Shown here in pieces: positions 25,479 to 34,703 of a stretch of 56,021 nucleotides of DNA. The number at the start of each line of letters is the position of its first letter. Positions within the stretch are counted from its first letter, which is position 1. The position numbers and the translations under genes are program-made. The stretch covers positions 1-56,021 of the forward strand of contig JAITGL010000001.1 of NCBI GenBank assembly GCA_031280645.1. The letters are read 5' to 3'. The notes below the pieces were generated by a model. That model ran no database searches and was not told the origin of the DNA. It worked only from the letters and a program-made list of their open reading frames with translations. Origin of the DNA: Tannerellaceae bacterium (GTDB lineage Bacteria > Bacteroidota > Bacteroidia > Bacteroidales > Tannerellaceae).

Positions 25479-27041
25479 TTAATTCTTGATTGGCTTTCCT
25501 TTACTTCCGATCAAACTCACCGCAACAATCGCGGCTACCGAGAGCGGCAAGGCGAACAGTATCGGGTCGACGGCATACCATGGATACTGCGCGATAAGCG
25601 TATCTTTCCCGAAGAGCGCCTTGCACAACCCTATCGGCGCAGCCTCGGCGCGATGCAGGAAAGTCATGGCGAAGAGGCTGGCCAAGGCTCCCGTCCACAG
25701 GCTGGCGAGGGCGGCCTGGCGCGTGGCGCGCTTCCAATACAGGGCGCAGAAGTAGGCCGGGAGGAAGGTGGCGGCGCATACGCCCATGAACAGCGCTGTG
25801 CCTCGGGCTATGATGCCTGCGCTTAACGTATAGCATATTGTATAGCTCAGGAGGATGGAGCATACCACGCCGATGCGTACTCCTATCGTCGACTTTGCGT
25901 TGCGGCGGCGGCCGAGGCGCGGAAACATGTCGGCGCCGAACGAGCCTCCCATGGTGTGGAACTGCGCGCTAAGCGTCGACATGCTGGCCGAGAGGATGCA
26001 GAGCATGAACACTGCTCCGAACCAGGCGGGCATGGCTTTGTCGATAAACAGGGGTATGATTTTGTCGATGTCTTTAACGGCGTCGGCGGCTACTACTCCT
26101 TCGGTTTTAAGGAAGAAGAGGTTGCTCAGCGGGCCGAGGTGGTAGATGCTCCCAACGGTTACGAATATGAACAGCGAGCCGATAAGTATGCCGCGGTTGA
26201 GCTGTCGGGAGCTGGCAACGGTCATGAACCGTACCACGAGCTGCGGCTGCGCTAAGCATCCGATACCTACTCCGAGGATAAGCGAGGTTACGAGCGCGTA
26301 CCACTGCGGCGATCCGGCTACGGGCATTCGCGTCCAGCCTTGGTGACCGAGCTCGCGGAAGCGTTCGGGTACGCGGTCGGCCATTTGCGAAAGCTCGCGG
26401 TTGGCCTCAACGAAGTTCAGGTCGAGGATATGGTAAAACCAGAAGAGCAGGAACAGGATGCTGAAAAACATTATCACGGCCTGGAGCGCGTCGGTGTACA
26501 TCACGCTGCGGATGCCTCCGCTCACCACGTAGGCGGCTACAACGAGGGTGAATATCAGCAGGGCGAGGTCGAGGTTGATGTGGAATATCTGTTCGATAAA
26601 TACTGCGCCGCCTTTCATCACCACGGCGGCGTACAGCGGCATGCCGATAAAGATCACGGCGGCCACAAACACCTGTATCGACCGCGAGCCGTAATGCGCC
26701 CCAAGCAACTGGGCGAATGTGCGCGAGCCGTGAACGGCGCCGAGCTTGCGGGTTCGCTTGCCGAAAAAGATGAAGGCGATAATAACGCCGACAAGCATGT
26801 TCAGCAGGCATAGCCATTGCAGACCCATCCCGAAGGCTGCCGATACTCCCCCGAAGCCAACAATGGCCGAGGCCGAGATAAACGTTGCGCCGTAAGACAG
26901 CGACATGATTAGCGGGTGGGTTTTTCGTCCGCCGAGGAGGTAGTCGTTGTCGCGGCGGGTTTGTACGTAGCCCAGCCATCCGAGCCAGGCCAGCACAAAC
27001 ATGTATATTATTACGATGATTCCTAAGGAGAGGGTGTTCAT
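25479..27041 (-). CDS. Sodium:solute symporter (SSS family)
   Basis: The 520-residue membrane protein has about 13 hydrophobic helices and SSS features such as DYLLGGRKTHPLIMSLSYGAT (33-53), GGIRSVMYTDALQAVIMF and CILSASMSTLSAQFHTMGG. The cargo cannot be told; placement before GH127 suggests a sugar, while the upstream PaaK and ACT genes suggest an organic acid. Its ATG overlaps the stop of a 49-codon partner gene. Confidence 0.9.
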   Translation of the reverse strand: MNTLSLGIIVIIYMFVLAWLGWLGYVQTRRDNDYLLGGRKTHPLIMSLSYGATFISASAIVGFGGVSAAFGMGLQWLCLLNMLVGVIIAFIFFGKRTRKLGAVHGSRTFAQLLGAHYGSRSIQVFVAAVIFIGMPLYAAVVMKGGAVFIEQIFHINLDLALLIFTLVVAAYVVSGGIRSVMYTDALQAVIMFFSILFLLFWFYHILDLNFVEANRELSQMADRVPERFRELGHQGWTRMPVAGSPQWYALVTSLILGVGIGCLAQPQLVVRFMTVASSRQLNRGILIGSLFIFVTVGSIYHLGPLSNLFFLKTEGVVAADAVKDIDKIIPLFIDKAMPAWFGAVFMLCILSASMSTLSAQFHTMGGSFGADMFPRLGRRRNAKSTIGVRIGVVCSILLSYTICYTLSAGIIARGTALFMGVCAATFLPAYFCALYWKRATRQAALASLWTGALASLFAMTFLHRAEAAPIGLCKALFGKDTLIAQYPWYAVDPILFALPLSVAAIVAVSLIGSKGKPIKN

Positions 27042-27187
27042 GATTCGGATGGTTTATCGGGGTTGTCGGTATGTTCGTCGCCGTCTTCTTCGTTGCGGCG
27101 GGTGATGCCGTACCAGGCGGCAAAGATTACGCAGGCGGCCGACAGCAGGTAGGCCGACCATATTCCGGGATCGTCTATTCCAAGCAT
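27038..27187 (-). CDS. Small symporter accessory protein
   Basis: A 49-residue protein starts at ATG 27187 (MLGIDDPGIWSAYLLSAAC) with one membrane helix (about residues 10-27), the positive ITRR, and a charged acidic tail. Its TGA overlaps the symporter ATG (ATGA). Tiny one-helix partners opening with this kind of MLGIDDP sequence are known next to SSS transporters. Confidence 0.8.
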   Translation of the reverse strand: MLGIDDPGIWSAYLLSAACVIFAAWYGITRRNEEDGDEHTDNPDKPSES

Positions 27188-27191
27188 ATTA

Positions 27192-27617
27192 TTAGAGTTT
27201 TATCAGGTCGCTCTCGCCGATGTATTCCATGTTTTGCCGGCGGATAACTTCGAGGGCGGCTTCGCGGTTGTTGGTTCGCAGGATGAGGATAGCCTTGCCG
27301 TTAACGGCAAAGCAGTACATGTACTCGATGCTGATGCCCGCGCGGGTAAAGCATGAGATGGTCCCGGCAAAGCTACCGGCCGACGAGCCTGTCACGATGG
27401 CCAGCACGTCGGTAAGGTTTGCGCTCACGTTATGGGTTTTCAGTATCGTGCAGGCCTTTTGCGGATCGCTTACGATGAGCCGCATTATGCCGAACTCCGA
27501 AGTGTCGGCAACCGTTGCGGCTATGATCCTTATGTTGCCTTCGGCAAGGAGCGACAGGATCTCGCTAAGCTTGCCGTAACGGTTCTCAAGGAAAAGGGAT
27601 ATCTGGTGAACTGTCAT
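27192..27617 (-). CDS. Tandem ACT-domain protein
   Basis: The 141-residue protein consists of two ACT-like halves: LFLENRYGKLSEILSLLAEG (8-27) and ITCF-type FTRAGISIEYMYCFAVNGK (about 90-108). ACT domains bind amino acids and signal to partner enzymes. Such stand-alone ACT proteins often sit beside phenylacetate-CoA ligase genes in Bacteroidales, as here (18-bp gap). A sensor role for aromatic or branched-chain amino acids is inference. Confidence 0.85.
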   Translation of the reverse strand: MTVHQISLFLENRYGKLSEILSLLAEGNIRIIAATVADTSEFGIMRLIVSDPQKACTILKTHNVSANLTDVLAIVTGSSAGSFAGTISCFTRAGISIEYMYCFAVNGKAILILRTNNREAALEVIRRQNMEYIGESDLIKL

Positions 27618-27635
27618 GATATGGTTATATATGTA

Positions 27636-28937
27636 TTAAATGAGTTTACGAAGATCCTTAACTCTTACGGCCTTCCCTTCCTGCACCGGCAGCGAGCCTC
27701 GGGCAACAAGACGGAGCCGCGGCGTCAGGAGCAGCTCGTCGCGCAGGCGCCGGGTTATTTCGCGGGCGAGGGCCTGGAGCTCGGCGTAATCGTCGGTGAA
27801 AAGGTCGCTTAGCTCTACTTCTATCAGCATCTCGTCGCTGTTGCCTATTGTTTCGAGCGTGATAAGGTAGTTGCCGCCCAGCTCGCCGAACTGCATAAGG
27901 ATGGTTTCCACCTGGATGGGAAACAGGTTTACGCCTTTGAGGATGATCATATCGTCGCTCCGGCCGCGGAATCGGGCGATGCGGCGGTGGGTGCGTCCGC
28001 ACTTACATTCGCCGGGGATGATGCAGGTGAGGTCGCGGGTGCGGTAGCGCAGGAGCGGCATGGCCTCGCGGCGCAGGGTAGTTAGTACCAGCTCGCCCGT
28101 TTCGCCGTCGGGTACGGGGAGGAGGGTGTCGGGGTCGATTATCTCGGCTATAACATAGTCTTCCCATATATGGAGACCGTTTTGCTCCGGGCATTCAAAG
28201 GCAACGCCCGGGCCGTTCATTTCCGACATGCCGAAGCAGTTGTAGGCCTTTACGCCCAGCAACTGCTCGATGCGCCTGCGCTGCTCCTCCGAGTGGGGCT
28301 CCGCTCCGATGCAGATTATCCGTAGCTGCGTGTCTCGCCTGGGATCAACTCCCTCTTCGTACATTACCTCGGCTAAGCGGGTGGCGTAACTCGGAATGAT
28401 ATGCAGGCAGGTGCTGCCGAAGTCGCGTATAAACTTGATTTGCCTCTTGGTATTACCCGCCGCCGCCGGAACGGTCAGGGCCCCCAGCCGCTCGGCCCCG
28501 TACTGGAAGCCCAAACCCCCGGTAAACATGCCGTAGCCCGATGTGTTCTGGAATACGTCGTCGTTGCGTATCCCTGCCATGTACATGCACCGCGCAACCT
28601 GGTTGGCCCAGTCGTCGATGTCGCGCTGCGAGTGGAGCACAACCGTGGGGTTGCCTGTGGTGCCGCTCGACGAGTGCAGCCTTACGCAATCACGGAGCGG
28701 AATGGCCGACATGCCGTAGGGATAGTTATTGCGCAAATCGTCTTTGGTGGTGAAAGGGATAGATTGTAATTCGCCGAGCGACGATATGTTGGCCGAAATG
28801 CCGCAACGCGCAAACATCTCCTTGTAGAAAGCCGACTGCGAGGCCCGGGCAATTGTGCTCCGAAGGCCCTCAAGCTGGAGGCGCTCCAAGGCCGGCCTGC
28901 TTAGCGTCTCAATATCTTTTTCCCAATAATCATTCAT
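27636..28937 (-). CDS. paaK: Phenylacetate-CoA ligase
   Basis: The 433-residue adenylate-forming enzyme joins an aryl acid to CoA with ATP. It has the P-loop-like SSSGTTGNPTVV, FGMSEMNGPG, the RYRTRDLT segment and the C-terminal ILKGVNLFPIQVE. Cysteines in CIIPGECKCGRTH may bind zinc. In anaerobic Bacteroidales it probably acts on phenylacetate or indoleacetate from aromatic amino acids; no indolepyruvate oxidoreductase gene is in the window. Confidence 0.9.
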   Translation of the reverse strand: MNDYWEKDIETLSRPALERLQLEGLRSTIARASQSAFYKEMFARCGISANISSLGELQSIPFTTKDDLRNNYPYGMSAIPLRDCVRLHSSSGTTGNPTVVLHSQRDIDDWANQVARCMYMAGIRNDDVFQNTSGYGMFTGGLGFQYGAERLGALTVPAAAGNTKRQIKFIRDFGSTCLHIIPSYATRLAEVMYEEGVDPRRDTQLRIICIGAEPHSEEQRRRIEQLLGVKAYNCFGMSEMNGPGVAFECPEQNGLHIWEDYVIAEIIDPDTLLPVPDGETGELVLTTLRREAMPLLRYRTRDLTCIIPGECKCGRTHRRIARFRGRSDDMIILKGVNLFPIQVETILMQFGELGGNYLITLETIGNSDEMLIEVELSDLFTDDYAELQALAREITRRLRDELLLTPRLRLVARGSLPVQEGKAVRVKDLRKLI

Positions 28938-28970
28938 CCTTATCTTGTTTTTAATTAATAATCATATCCT

Positions 28971-29011
28971 GCAACAGGGCCGCTCGCCGTTTGAGCAAGC
29001 GGCCCTGTTGC
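28971..29011. terminator. Perfect 14-bp hairpin after the GH2 gene
   Basis: GCAACAGGGCCGCT (28971-28984) and AGCGGCCCTGTTGC (28998-29011) are fully complementary. No T-run follows on the minus strand, so it may slow polymerase or protect a 3' end and not be a classical terminator. It begins 2 bp after the GH2 stop codon. Confidence 0.6.
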
Positions 29012-29012
29012 G

Positions 29013-31499
29013 CTACTCAACCTTCAGGCTTACGCTACCCTTGGCAAGACCCTTCCCCTCTACTTCAAAGCGGATGGCGCCGCTCTTCTCGCCGGCGCGA
29101 ACAATTGCAACAAGCTGACCCTTGAATACGCTCATAGCCGGGAGGTGAAACTGCTCAAGGTTGGTGGGATCGCCATTGGCCGCCGCTTCAAATTTGCCGG
29201 CGCCTGTGGTCTTGAAGCGGAGCGAATGAGATGCGTCGGGGCAGAGGTTACCGTTGCGGTCGACTACCCTGGCGGTTATGAAGGCAAGGTCGCGCCCGTC
29301 GGCCGAGAGGGTGGAACGGTCGGCCGACAGCTCTATCCTATGGGGCTTGCCGGCGGTATGTACTTCGCGCTCGGCAACGGGCTCGCCGCGGTCGTTGTAA
29401 GCTATTACCTTAATCGAGCCGGGCTCGTACTTGGCGTCCATCCACATCAGGCGGTACCGGCGGAGGCGGAGGAGCCCGTCGGAAGCTTCTTTAGTGTCGG
29501 TGCGTTCAACGGTCATCGACTTGTCTTTTGTCAGGCGGCCCTGGCTCTTGCCGTTTATGAACAGCTCGGCCGAGGGATGGTTGGTGTATACGAATACGGG
29601 GGTGGTTTGACCTTCGCGGCCCGGCCATGTCCAGTGGGGCAGGATGTGCAGGGTTTCTTCCGACGGGTTCCAGTGGCTGCGGTACAGGAAATAGCGGTCT
29701 TTGGGGATGCCTGCCAAGTCGATTATGCCGAACATGGAGCTGTGGTTGGGCCATTTGCTCCCGTAGGGCGTGGGCTCGCCCAGATAATCGAAGCCCGTCC
29801 ATACAAACTCGCCTATGCACCAGTCGTAGTCTTCCTGATGGGCAAAGTCGTCGTCGGGCAGGTTCGACCACGAGCAGTGCTCAACGTCGTAGCCGGAGCA
29901 CTGGTTATCGTCGTGCATCCTGTTCGAGCCTCTTACCACCGGGAAATGATAAACTCCGCGCGAACTGATGGTAGACGCCGTCTCGCTTCCCAGAACTATC
30001 TCCTGCGGAAGCTCCGCATACGCCTTCCGATAAAAAGGCAGCCGGTAGGTAAAGCCCGGAACGTCGAGTATGGCCGCCAGATGGCTGTTCATCGAGCCCT
30101 GAACGTTATCCAGACCCATCGTAACCGGCCTGGTGGGGTCTTCGCGGTGGCAAATAGACTGGAGGTTGCGGGCGGTGCGCATGCCCTGGGGAGTATGCTG
30201 CCCGGGCACCTCGTTGCCGATGCTCCACATCACCACCGAGGCGTTATTACGATAGCGGCGGATCATGTTAACCAAATCTTTTTCCGCCCAGTCGTTAAAG
30301 TAAAGGTTATAACCGTTCCTGCATTTTGCAACGTTCCACTCGTCGAAGGCCTCTACCATCATCATGAATCCCATCTCGTCGCAAAGCTCCACAAGCTCCG
30401 GAGCCGGCATATTGTGGGCGGTGCGGATGGCGTTGCATCCCATATCCTTCAAAATTTCAAGCTGGCGCTGCAAGGCCCTGCGGTTAACCGCCGCTCCAAG
30501 CGGCCCAAGGTCGTGATGATTGCATACGCCGCGAAACTTTACAGGCTTGCCGTTGAGCAACATTCCCTTATTGGGCAAAATTTCGAGGCTGCGGATGCCG
30601 AAGCGGGTTTCGTAACGGTCAACCGGCTTGTTGTCTATTGATATTTCGGATACCGCCGTGTACAGGTGGGGCGTTTCGGGGCTCCACAAACGGGGACGGG
30701 CAATTGTAAACCTGTCGTTCGCCACCTCCGGAACATGCCCCGCGGATCCGAAGCTCGACGAGCCTGCCTGCTTGCCGTCGGCATCGTAAATAATTGTTTC
30801 TATCCTGAAGTTTACTCCTCCCTTAACCAAAGTTGATATCCGCGTTTCGATATCCACATCGGCCGACTTTTCAGACACGTTGCTCGTAACCACCTTTGTA
30901 CCCCATACCGGCACATGCGTCCCGGCCGTAAGCGTAAGCCTCACGTTGCGGTAAATGCCCGCGCCGGGATACCATCGCGACGACTCGGGCATATTTTCGA
31001 GCCGAACGGCCAGAACATTATCCTTCTCCTTTATATATTCCGATACGTTAAGCACGAAGCTGTTGTAGCCATAGGGCCAAAAACCTGCCTCCTTGCCGTT
31101 GAGCCACACGCGAGCGTTGCTCATAGCCCCGTCGAAGCATATCGAGGCCTGCCGGCCGGCTACCGATCCCGGCGCGTCGAAGCGCACGCGGTACCATCCC
31201 ACGCCGATAAACGGGAGGCCCCCGGTACGGCCCGACTTTCTTGTGGCCCGGGTTTCGCCGTCTTGAGTTATGGCCACATGCTGGAGGTCGGCGTTTCCGT
31301 CGAAGGGTCCGTAGATAGCCCAGTCGTGCGGCACTCTTACGGGCTGCCATCCGGCGTCGTTAAACTCAGGCGCAAAAGCTTGGGGAGCGTCGCCCCGCAA
31401 GAACTTCCAGTTCTTTTCAAGTAAAACTTCGGCGCGGGGCTGCGTATGCGCCGTTATCGAGGCGCAGAGCAGGCAAAGTATTGCAATAGTCTGTTTCAT
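29013..31499 (-). CDS. Exported GH2 glycosidase, beta-galactosidase type
   Basis: From ATG 31499 the protein has 828 residues with a signal peptide (MKQTIAILCLLCASITAHTQ). Domains in order: jelly roll (LLEKNWKFLRGDAP; VPHDWAIYGPF), immunoglobulin-like, TIM barrel and a C-terminal beta domain with further Ig-like segments. MWSIGNEVPGQ holds the acid/base glutamate and VLGSETAST the nucleophile region. A start 41 codons upstream is possible but would hide the signal peptide. It probably cuts beta-galactosides or glucuronides of plant or host glycans. It has its own promoter. Confidence 0.9.
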   Translation of the reverse strand: MKQTIAILCLLCASITAHTQPRAEVLLEKNWKFLRGDAPQAFAPEFNDAGWQPVRVPHDWAIYGPFDGNADLQHVAITQDGETRATRKSGRTGGLPFIGVGWYRVRFDAPGSVAGRQASICFDGAMSNARVWLNGKEAGFWPYGYNSFVLNVSEYIKEKDNVLAVRLENMPESSRWYPGAGIYRNVRLTLTAGTHVPVWGTKVVTSNVSEKSADVDIETRISTLVKGGVNFRIETIIYDADGKQAGSSSFGSAGHVPEVANDRFTIARPRLWSPETPHLYTAVSEISIDNKPVDRYETRFGIRSLEILPNKGMLLNGKPVKFRGVCNHHDLGPLGAAVNRRALQRQLEILKDMGCNAIRTAHNMPAPELVELCDEMGFMMMVEAFDEWNVAKCRNGYNLYFNDWAEKDLVNMIRRYRNNASVVMWSIGNEVPGQHTPQGMRTARNLQSICHREDPTRPVTMGLDNVQGSMNSHLAAILDVPGFTYRLPFYRKAYAELPQEIVLGSETASTISSRGVYHFPVVRGSNRMHDDNQCSGYDVEHCSWSNLPDDDFAHQEDYDWCIGEFVWTGFDYLGEPTPYGSKWPNHSSMFGIIDLAGIPKDRYFLYRSHWNPSEETLHILPHWTWPGREGQTTPVFVYTNHPSAELFINGKSQGRLTKDKSMTVERTDTKEASDGLLRLRRYRLMWMDAKYEPGSIKVIAYNDRGEPVAEREVHTAGKPHRIELSADRSTLSADGRDLAFITARVVDRNGNLCPDASHSLRFKTTGAGKFEAAANGDPTNLEQFHLPAMSVFKGQLVAIVRAGEKSGAIRFEVEGKGLAKGSVSLKVE

Positions 31500-31527
31500 G
31501 GTAATAATAATATGATTGAGTGATGGG

Positions 31528-31557
31528 CAAAGGTAATCCAAAATGTCTTTTTCACAA
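31528..31557 (-). promoter_or_regulatory. Promoter of the GH2 gene
   Basis: On the minus strand TTG (31555-31557), a 19-bp spacer and TACCTTTG (31528-31535) lie 29 bp before the start at 31499. This supports the later ATG as the true start. Confidence 0.7.
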
Positions 31558-31888
31558 CGCGCATGGCGCCAGAAAGTCAACCCGGAGTTACGCCGTGCCG
31601 GCCGGCCGGCGTATGTTGGCAACCTCGTTTTTTTGCAGCATATATATAATGTATAGAGAGGATGAGCGGAACATGCCGGCGGCGCCTACGCCCGTAGATA
31701 TCCCGTTATTTTCCTGCCCGGCGCCCCAACGGCCTTGAGCTCCATACCTCCGGTCTTTTCGGCTTCTTGCATTACGGATAAGAGGGCCTGCCGCAACCCT
31801 GGCGCCGCATTACTTGCGTTGCATTATCCCCAAAACATCCCGCCGCCGGTTCCTGCGGGCATAGAAACCGCCCCCGGCATTTTTCCCG
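31558..31888. other. Spacer between GH2 promoter and family C array
   Basis: About 330 bp of GC-rich sequence with no convincing gene and no repeat unit. A run of CCTGC/GCCGG-rich words is present, without a clear hairpin that I can defend. Confidence 0.4.
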
Positions 31889-32200
31889 CATGTTTCTACG
31901 CTTGTAGAAACCCTCAAAATTTTTCGTAGAGATTTCTACGCTTGTAGAAATCCGCAAATTTCTTCGTAGGAGTTTCTACGCTTGTAGAAACCTTCCCAAC
32001 ATTTTCGTAGAGGTTTCTACAAACGTAGAAATCCGCGATTTTTTTCGTAGGAGTTTCTACAAGCGTAGAAACCTTCCCGACATTTTCGTAGGAGTTTCTA
32101 CAAGCGTAGAAATCCGTAAATTTCTTCGTAGGAGTTTCTACAAGCGTAGAAATCCGCGATTTTTTTCGCAGGAGTTTCTACAAGCGTAGAAATCGGCGCG
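31889..32200. repeat. Family C, simple monomer block (40-41 bp)
   Basis: Eight monomers carry the palindrome TTTCTAC-NNNN-GTAGAAA, starting at 31893, 31933, 31973, 32014, 32054, 32095, 32135 and 32175 (spacing 40-41 bp). The first three have loop GCTT, the fourth AAAC and the rest AAGC, which is the reverse complement of GCTT. A flank GTAG is repeated before each palindrome. It looks like the ancestral form of the longer array that follows. Confidence 0.9.
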
Positions 32201-34190
32201 GCGTTTTTGCAGATTGTTCTATATGCGTTGACGCCTGCGGGGCTTTTTAATGCAGGTTTCTACAAGCGTAAATGCCGATAAAGATGACATAAGCCGGTTT
32301 CTACAAGCGTAGACATTGTTACAATATTTTAGCAGGAGTTTCTACATGAGTTGACGCCTGCGGGGCTTTTTCAGGCGGGTTTCTACAAACGGACAGGTCG
32401 ATAAAGAAGCCATAAGCCGGTTTCTACAAGCGTAAAAAATCGCTACAACATTTTCGCAGGAGTTTCTACATGAGTTGACGCATACGGGGCTTTTGCAGGC
32501 GGGATTCTACAAGCGTACAGGACGCTAAAGATGCAATGCGCCGGTTTCTACAATCGTAGAAATTGTCACAACATTTTCGCAGTGGTTTCTACATATTTAT
32601 ATGCCTGCAAGGCTTTTTAAGGCTGGATTCTACAAGCGTAAATGTTGCTAAAGATGCCATGCGCAGGTTTCTACAAGAGTGAAAATCACTATAACATTTT
32701 TACAGAGGTTTCTACATATTTATATGCCTGCAAGGCTTTTTAAGGCTGGATTCTACAAGCGTAAATGTTGCTAAAGATGCCATGCGCCGGTTTCTACAAG
32801 AGTAAAAAAACGCCTCAACATTTTCGTAGTGGTTTCTACATTCGTAGACGACAACAAGCCTTTTTCAGGCAGGTTTCTACAAGAGTACATGTTGCTAAAG
32901 ATGCCATGCGCCGGTTTCTACAAGCGTAAAAAATCTCTCTAACATTTTTACAGTGGTTTCTACATACTTAGACGCATCCAGGGCTTTTGCAGGCAGGTTT
33001 CCACAAGCGTACATGTCGCTAAAGATGCCATGCGCAGGTTTCTACATGCGTAAAAATCGCCTAAACATTTTCGTAAATGTTTCTATATGCGTTGATGCCT
33101 ATTAGGCTTTTTCAGACTGGTTTCTACAAGCGTAAAAAAATCTCTCTAACATTTTCGCAGATGTTTCTACATGCGTAGACGTATACGTGGCTTTTTCAGG
33201 CAGGTTTCTACAAGCGTAAATGCCGATAAAGATGACATAAGCCGGTTTCTACAAGCGTAAAAAATCGCTACAACATTTTCGCATTGGTTTCTACATGCGT
33301 TGACGCATACGAGGCTTTTTTATGCCGGATTCTACAAGCGTACAGGCTGCTAAAGATGGCATGCGCCGGTTTCTACAAGAGTAAAAAATCGCCTAAGCAT
33401 TTTCGCATTGGTTTCTACATGCGTTGACTCCTATGGGGCTTTTTCCGGCCGGATTCTACAAGCGTACAGGTCGATAAAGCTACAATAAGCCGGTTTCTAC
33501 AAGCATAAAAATTCACCCCAATATTTTGCATTGGTTTCTACATGCGTTGACGCCTATGCGGCTTTTTCAGGCAGGCTTATACAAGCGTACAGGTCGATAA
33601 AGATGCAATGCGCCGGTTTCTACAAGCGTAGACATAGGCCCAACATTTTTCGCAGTGGTTTCTACATACTTAGATGCCTGCGAGGCTTTTTCAGGCAGGC
33701 TTATACAAGCGTACATGTTGCTAAAGATGCCATAAGCCGGTTTCTACAAGCGTAAAAAAATAGCTATAATATTTTCATAGATGTTTCTACATGCGTTGAC
33801 GCATACGGAGCTTTTCAATGCCGGATTATATAAGCGTACAGGTTGCTAAAGCTACAATGCGCCGGTTTCTACAAGCATAAAAAATCACCCCAATATTTTG
33901 CATTGGTTTCTACATACTTAGATGCCTCCGTGGCTTTTTCAGGCAGGCTCCTACAAGCGTACAGGCAGCTAAAGATGCCATGCGCCGGTTTCTACAAGCG
34001 TAAAAAATCGCCTGAACATTTTCGTAGATATTTCTACATGCGTAAAAATCGCCCTAATATTTTCGCAGCAGTTTCTACATATTTATATGCCTGCGGGGCT
34101 TTTTAAGGCAGGTTTCTACAAGCGTACAGGCCGATAAAGCCGCCATGCGCCGGCCTCTACGCGCGTAAAAACCGGACGGAGCTTTACGGG
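32201..34190. repeat. Family C, higher-order array of about 124-bp units
   Basis: GCCGGTTTCTACAAGCGTA or close variants recur about every 122-125 bp (for example 33241, 33365, 33487, 33612, 33736, 33861, 33984), about 16 units in all. Each unit has three diverged 41-bp monomers: one followed by AAAAAATCGC and ACATTTTCGC, one with ATGCGTTGACGC and GGCTTTTTCAGGC, one with AAGCGTACAGG and TAAAGATGCCATGCG. Short ORFs inside it are by-products. It separates the GH2 gene from the susC remnant. Confidence 0.9.
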
Positions 34191-34388
34191 GGAGGCCTCT
34201 GCAAGCGCTGGCGACGGCAATATATTTGGACGCGGCGGCTTATCGCTTTCTTTGGCGACTGTTAAGGATCGACGGGGGTGGGTCGCGGCTTATGGTACCG
34301 GTATGGGAAATATTTTCAGGGGGAGGGGAGCTTTTGCTTGTAAGATTTGATTTGGATGTTTATATTTGCGCATCACAATAAAGTTTTT

Positions 34389-34703
34389 ATGAGTTTTCTG
34401 TTACCTGAGTACTATTATGAAGAACATGCTGCCGATGCTTTGGCATCGGTAGCATCACATTTCCACCCCCCCCACTTTACATTTGCCGCGCATTTCTGCG
34501 CCTGTTTCTTAACTCTATTTCTTTTACCGTCGTCTTTATACCGTCGGGGCCGTAAACGGTTCGCCGCGGGATTGTTGCGCTATGCGTTATGGGCTTGCTG
34601 CGCTTTTACAGGCCTGTGCGGGGGGCTATCTTTTATGTATTTTTTTGTGGAGATGATATGCGATGTTGATATTTATAAATCTTTTAAATCAATATGCTCA
34701 TGA
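34389..34703 (+). CDS. Small putative membrane protein
   Basis: The ORF from ATG 34389 gives 104 residues with two hydrophobic stretches (FTFAAHFCACFLTLFLLP; YALWACCAFTGLCGGLSFMYFF) separated by a basic loop (YRRGRKRF). A TATATTTG -7 box lies at 34361-34368. It overlaps the start of the susC remnant by 10 bp. I know no family for it; it could be spurious. Confidence 0.4.
   Translation: MSFLLPEYYYEEHAADALASVASHFHPPHFTFAAHFCACFLTLFLLPSSLYRRGRKRFAAGLLRYALWACCAFTGLCGGLSFMYFFVEMICDVDIYKSFKSICS

Noticed and set aside
29145..30641. A 498-codon plus-strand frame opposite the GH2 gene
   Set aside because: It is the mirror of a GC-rich coding region; the GH2 frame has clear domains and a promoter.
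31889..34190. CRISPR array
   Set aside because: Repeats are palindromic and continuous, spacers are themselves repeated and not unique, and no cas gene is present.
34470..34500. A C-run with TTTACATTTG near 34480 resembling the leader element
   Set aside because: TAAGTACTT and the terminator are missing; the similarity is short and probably by chance.
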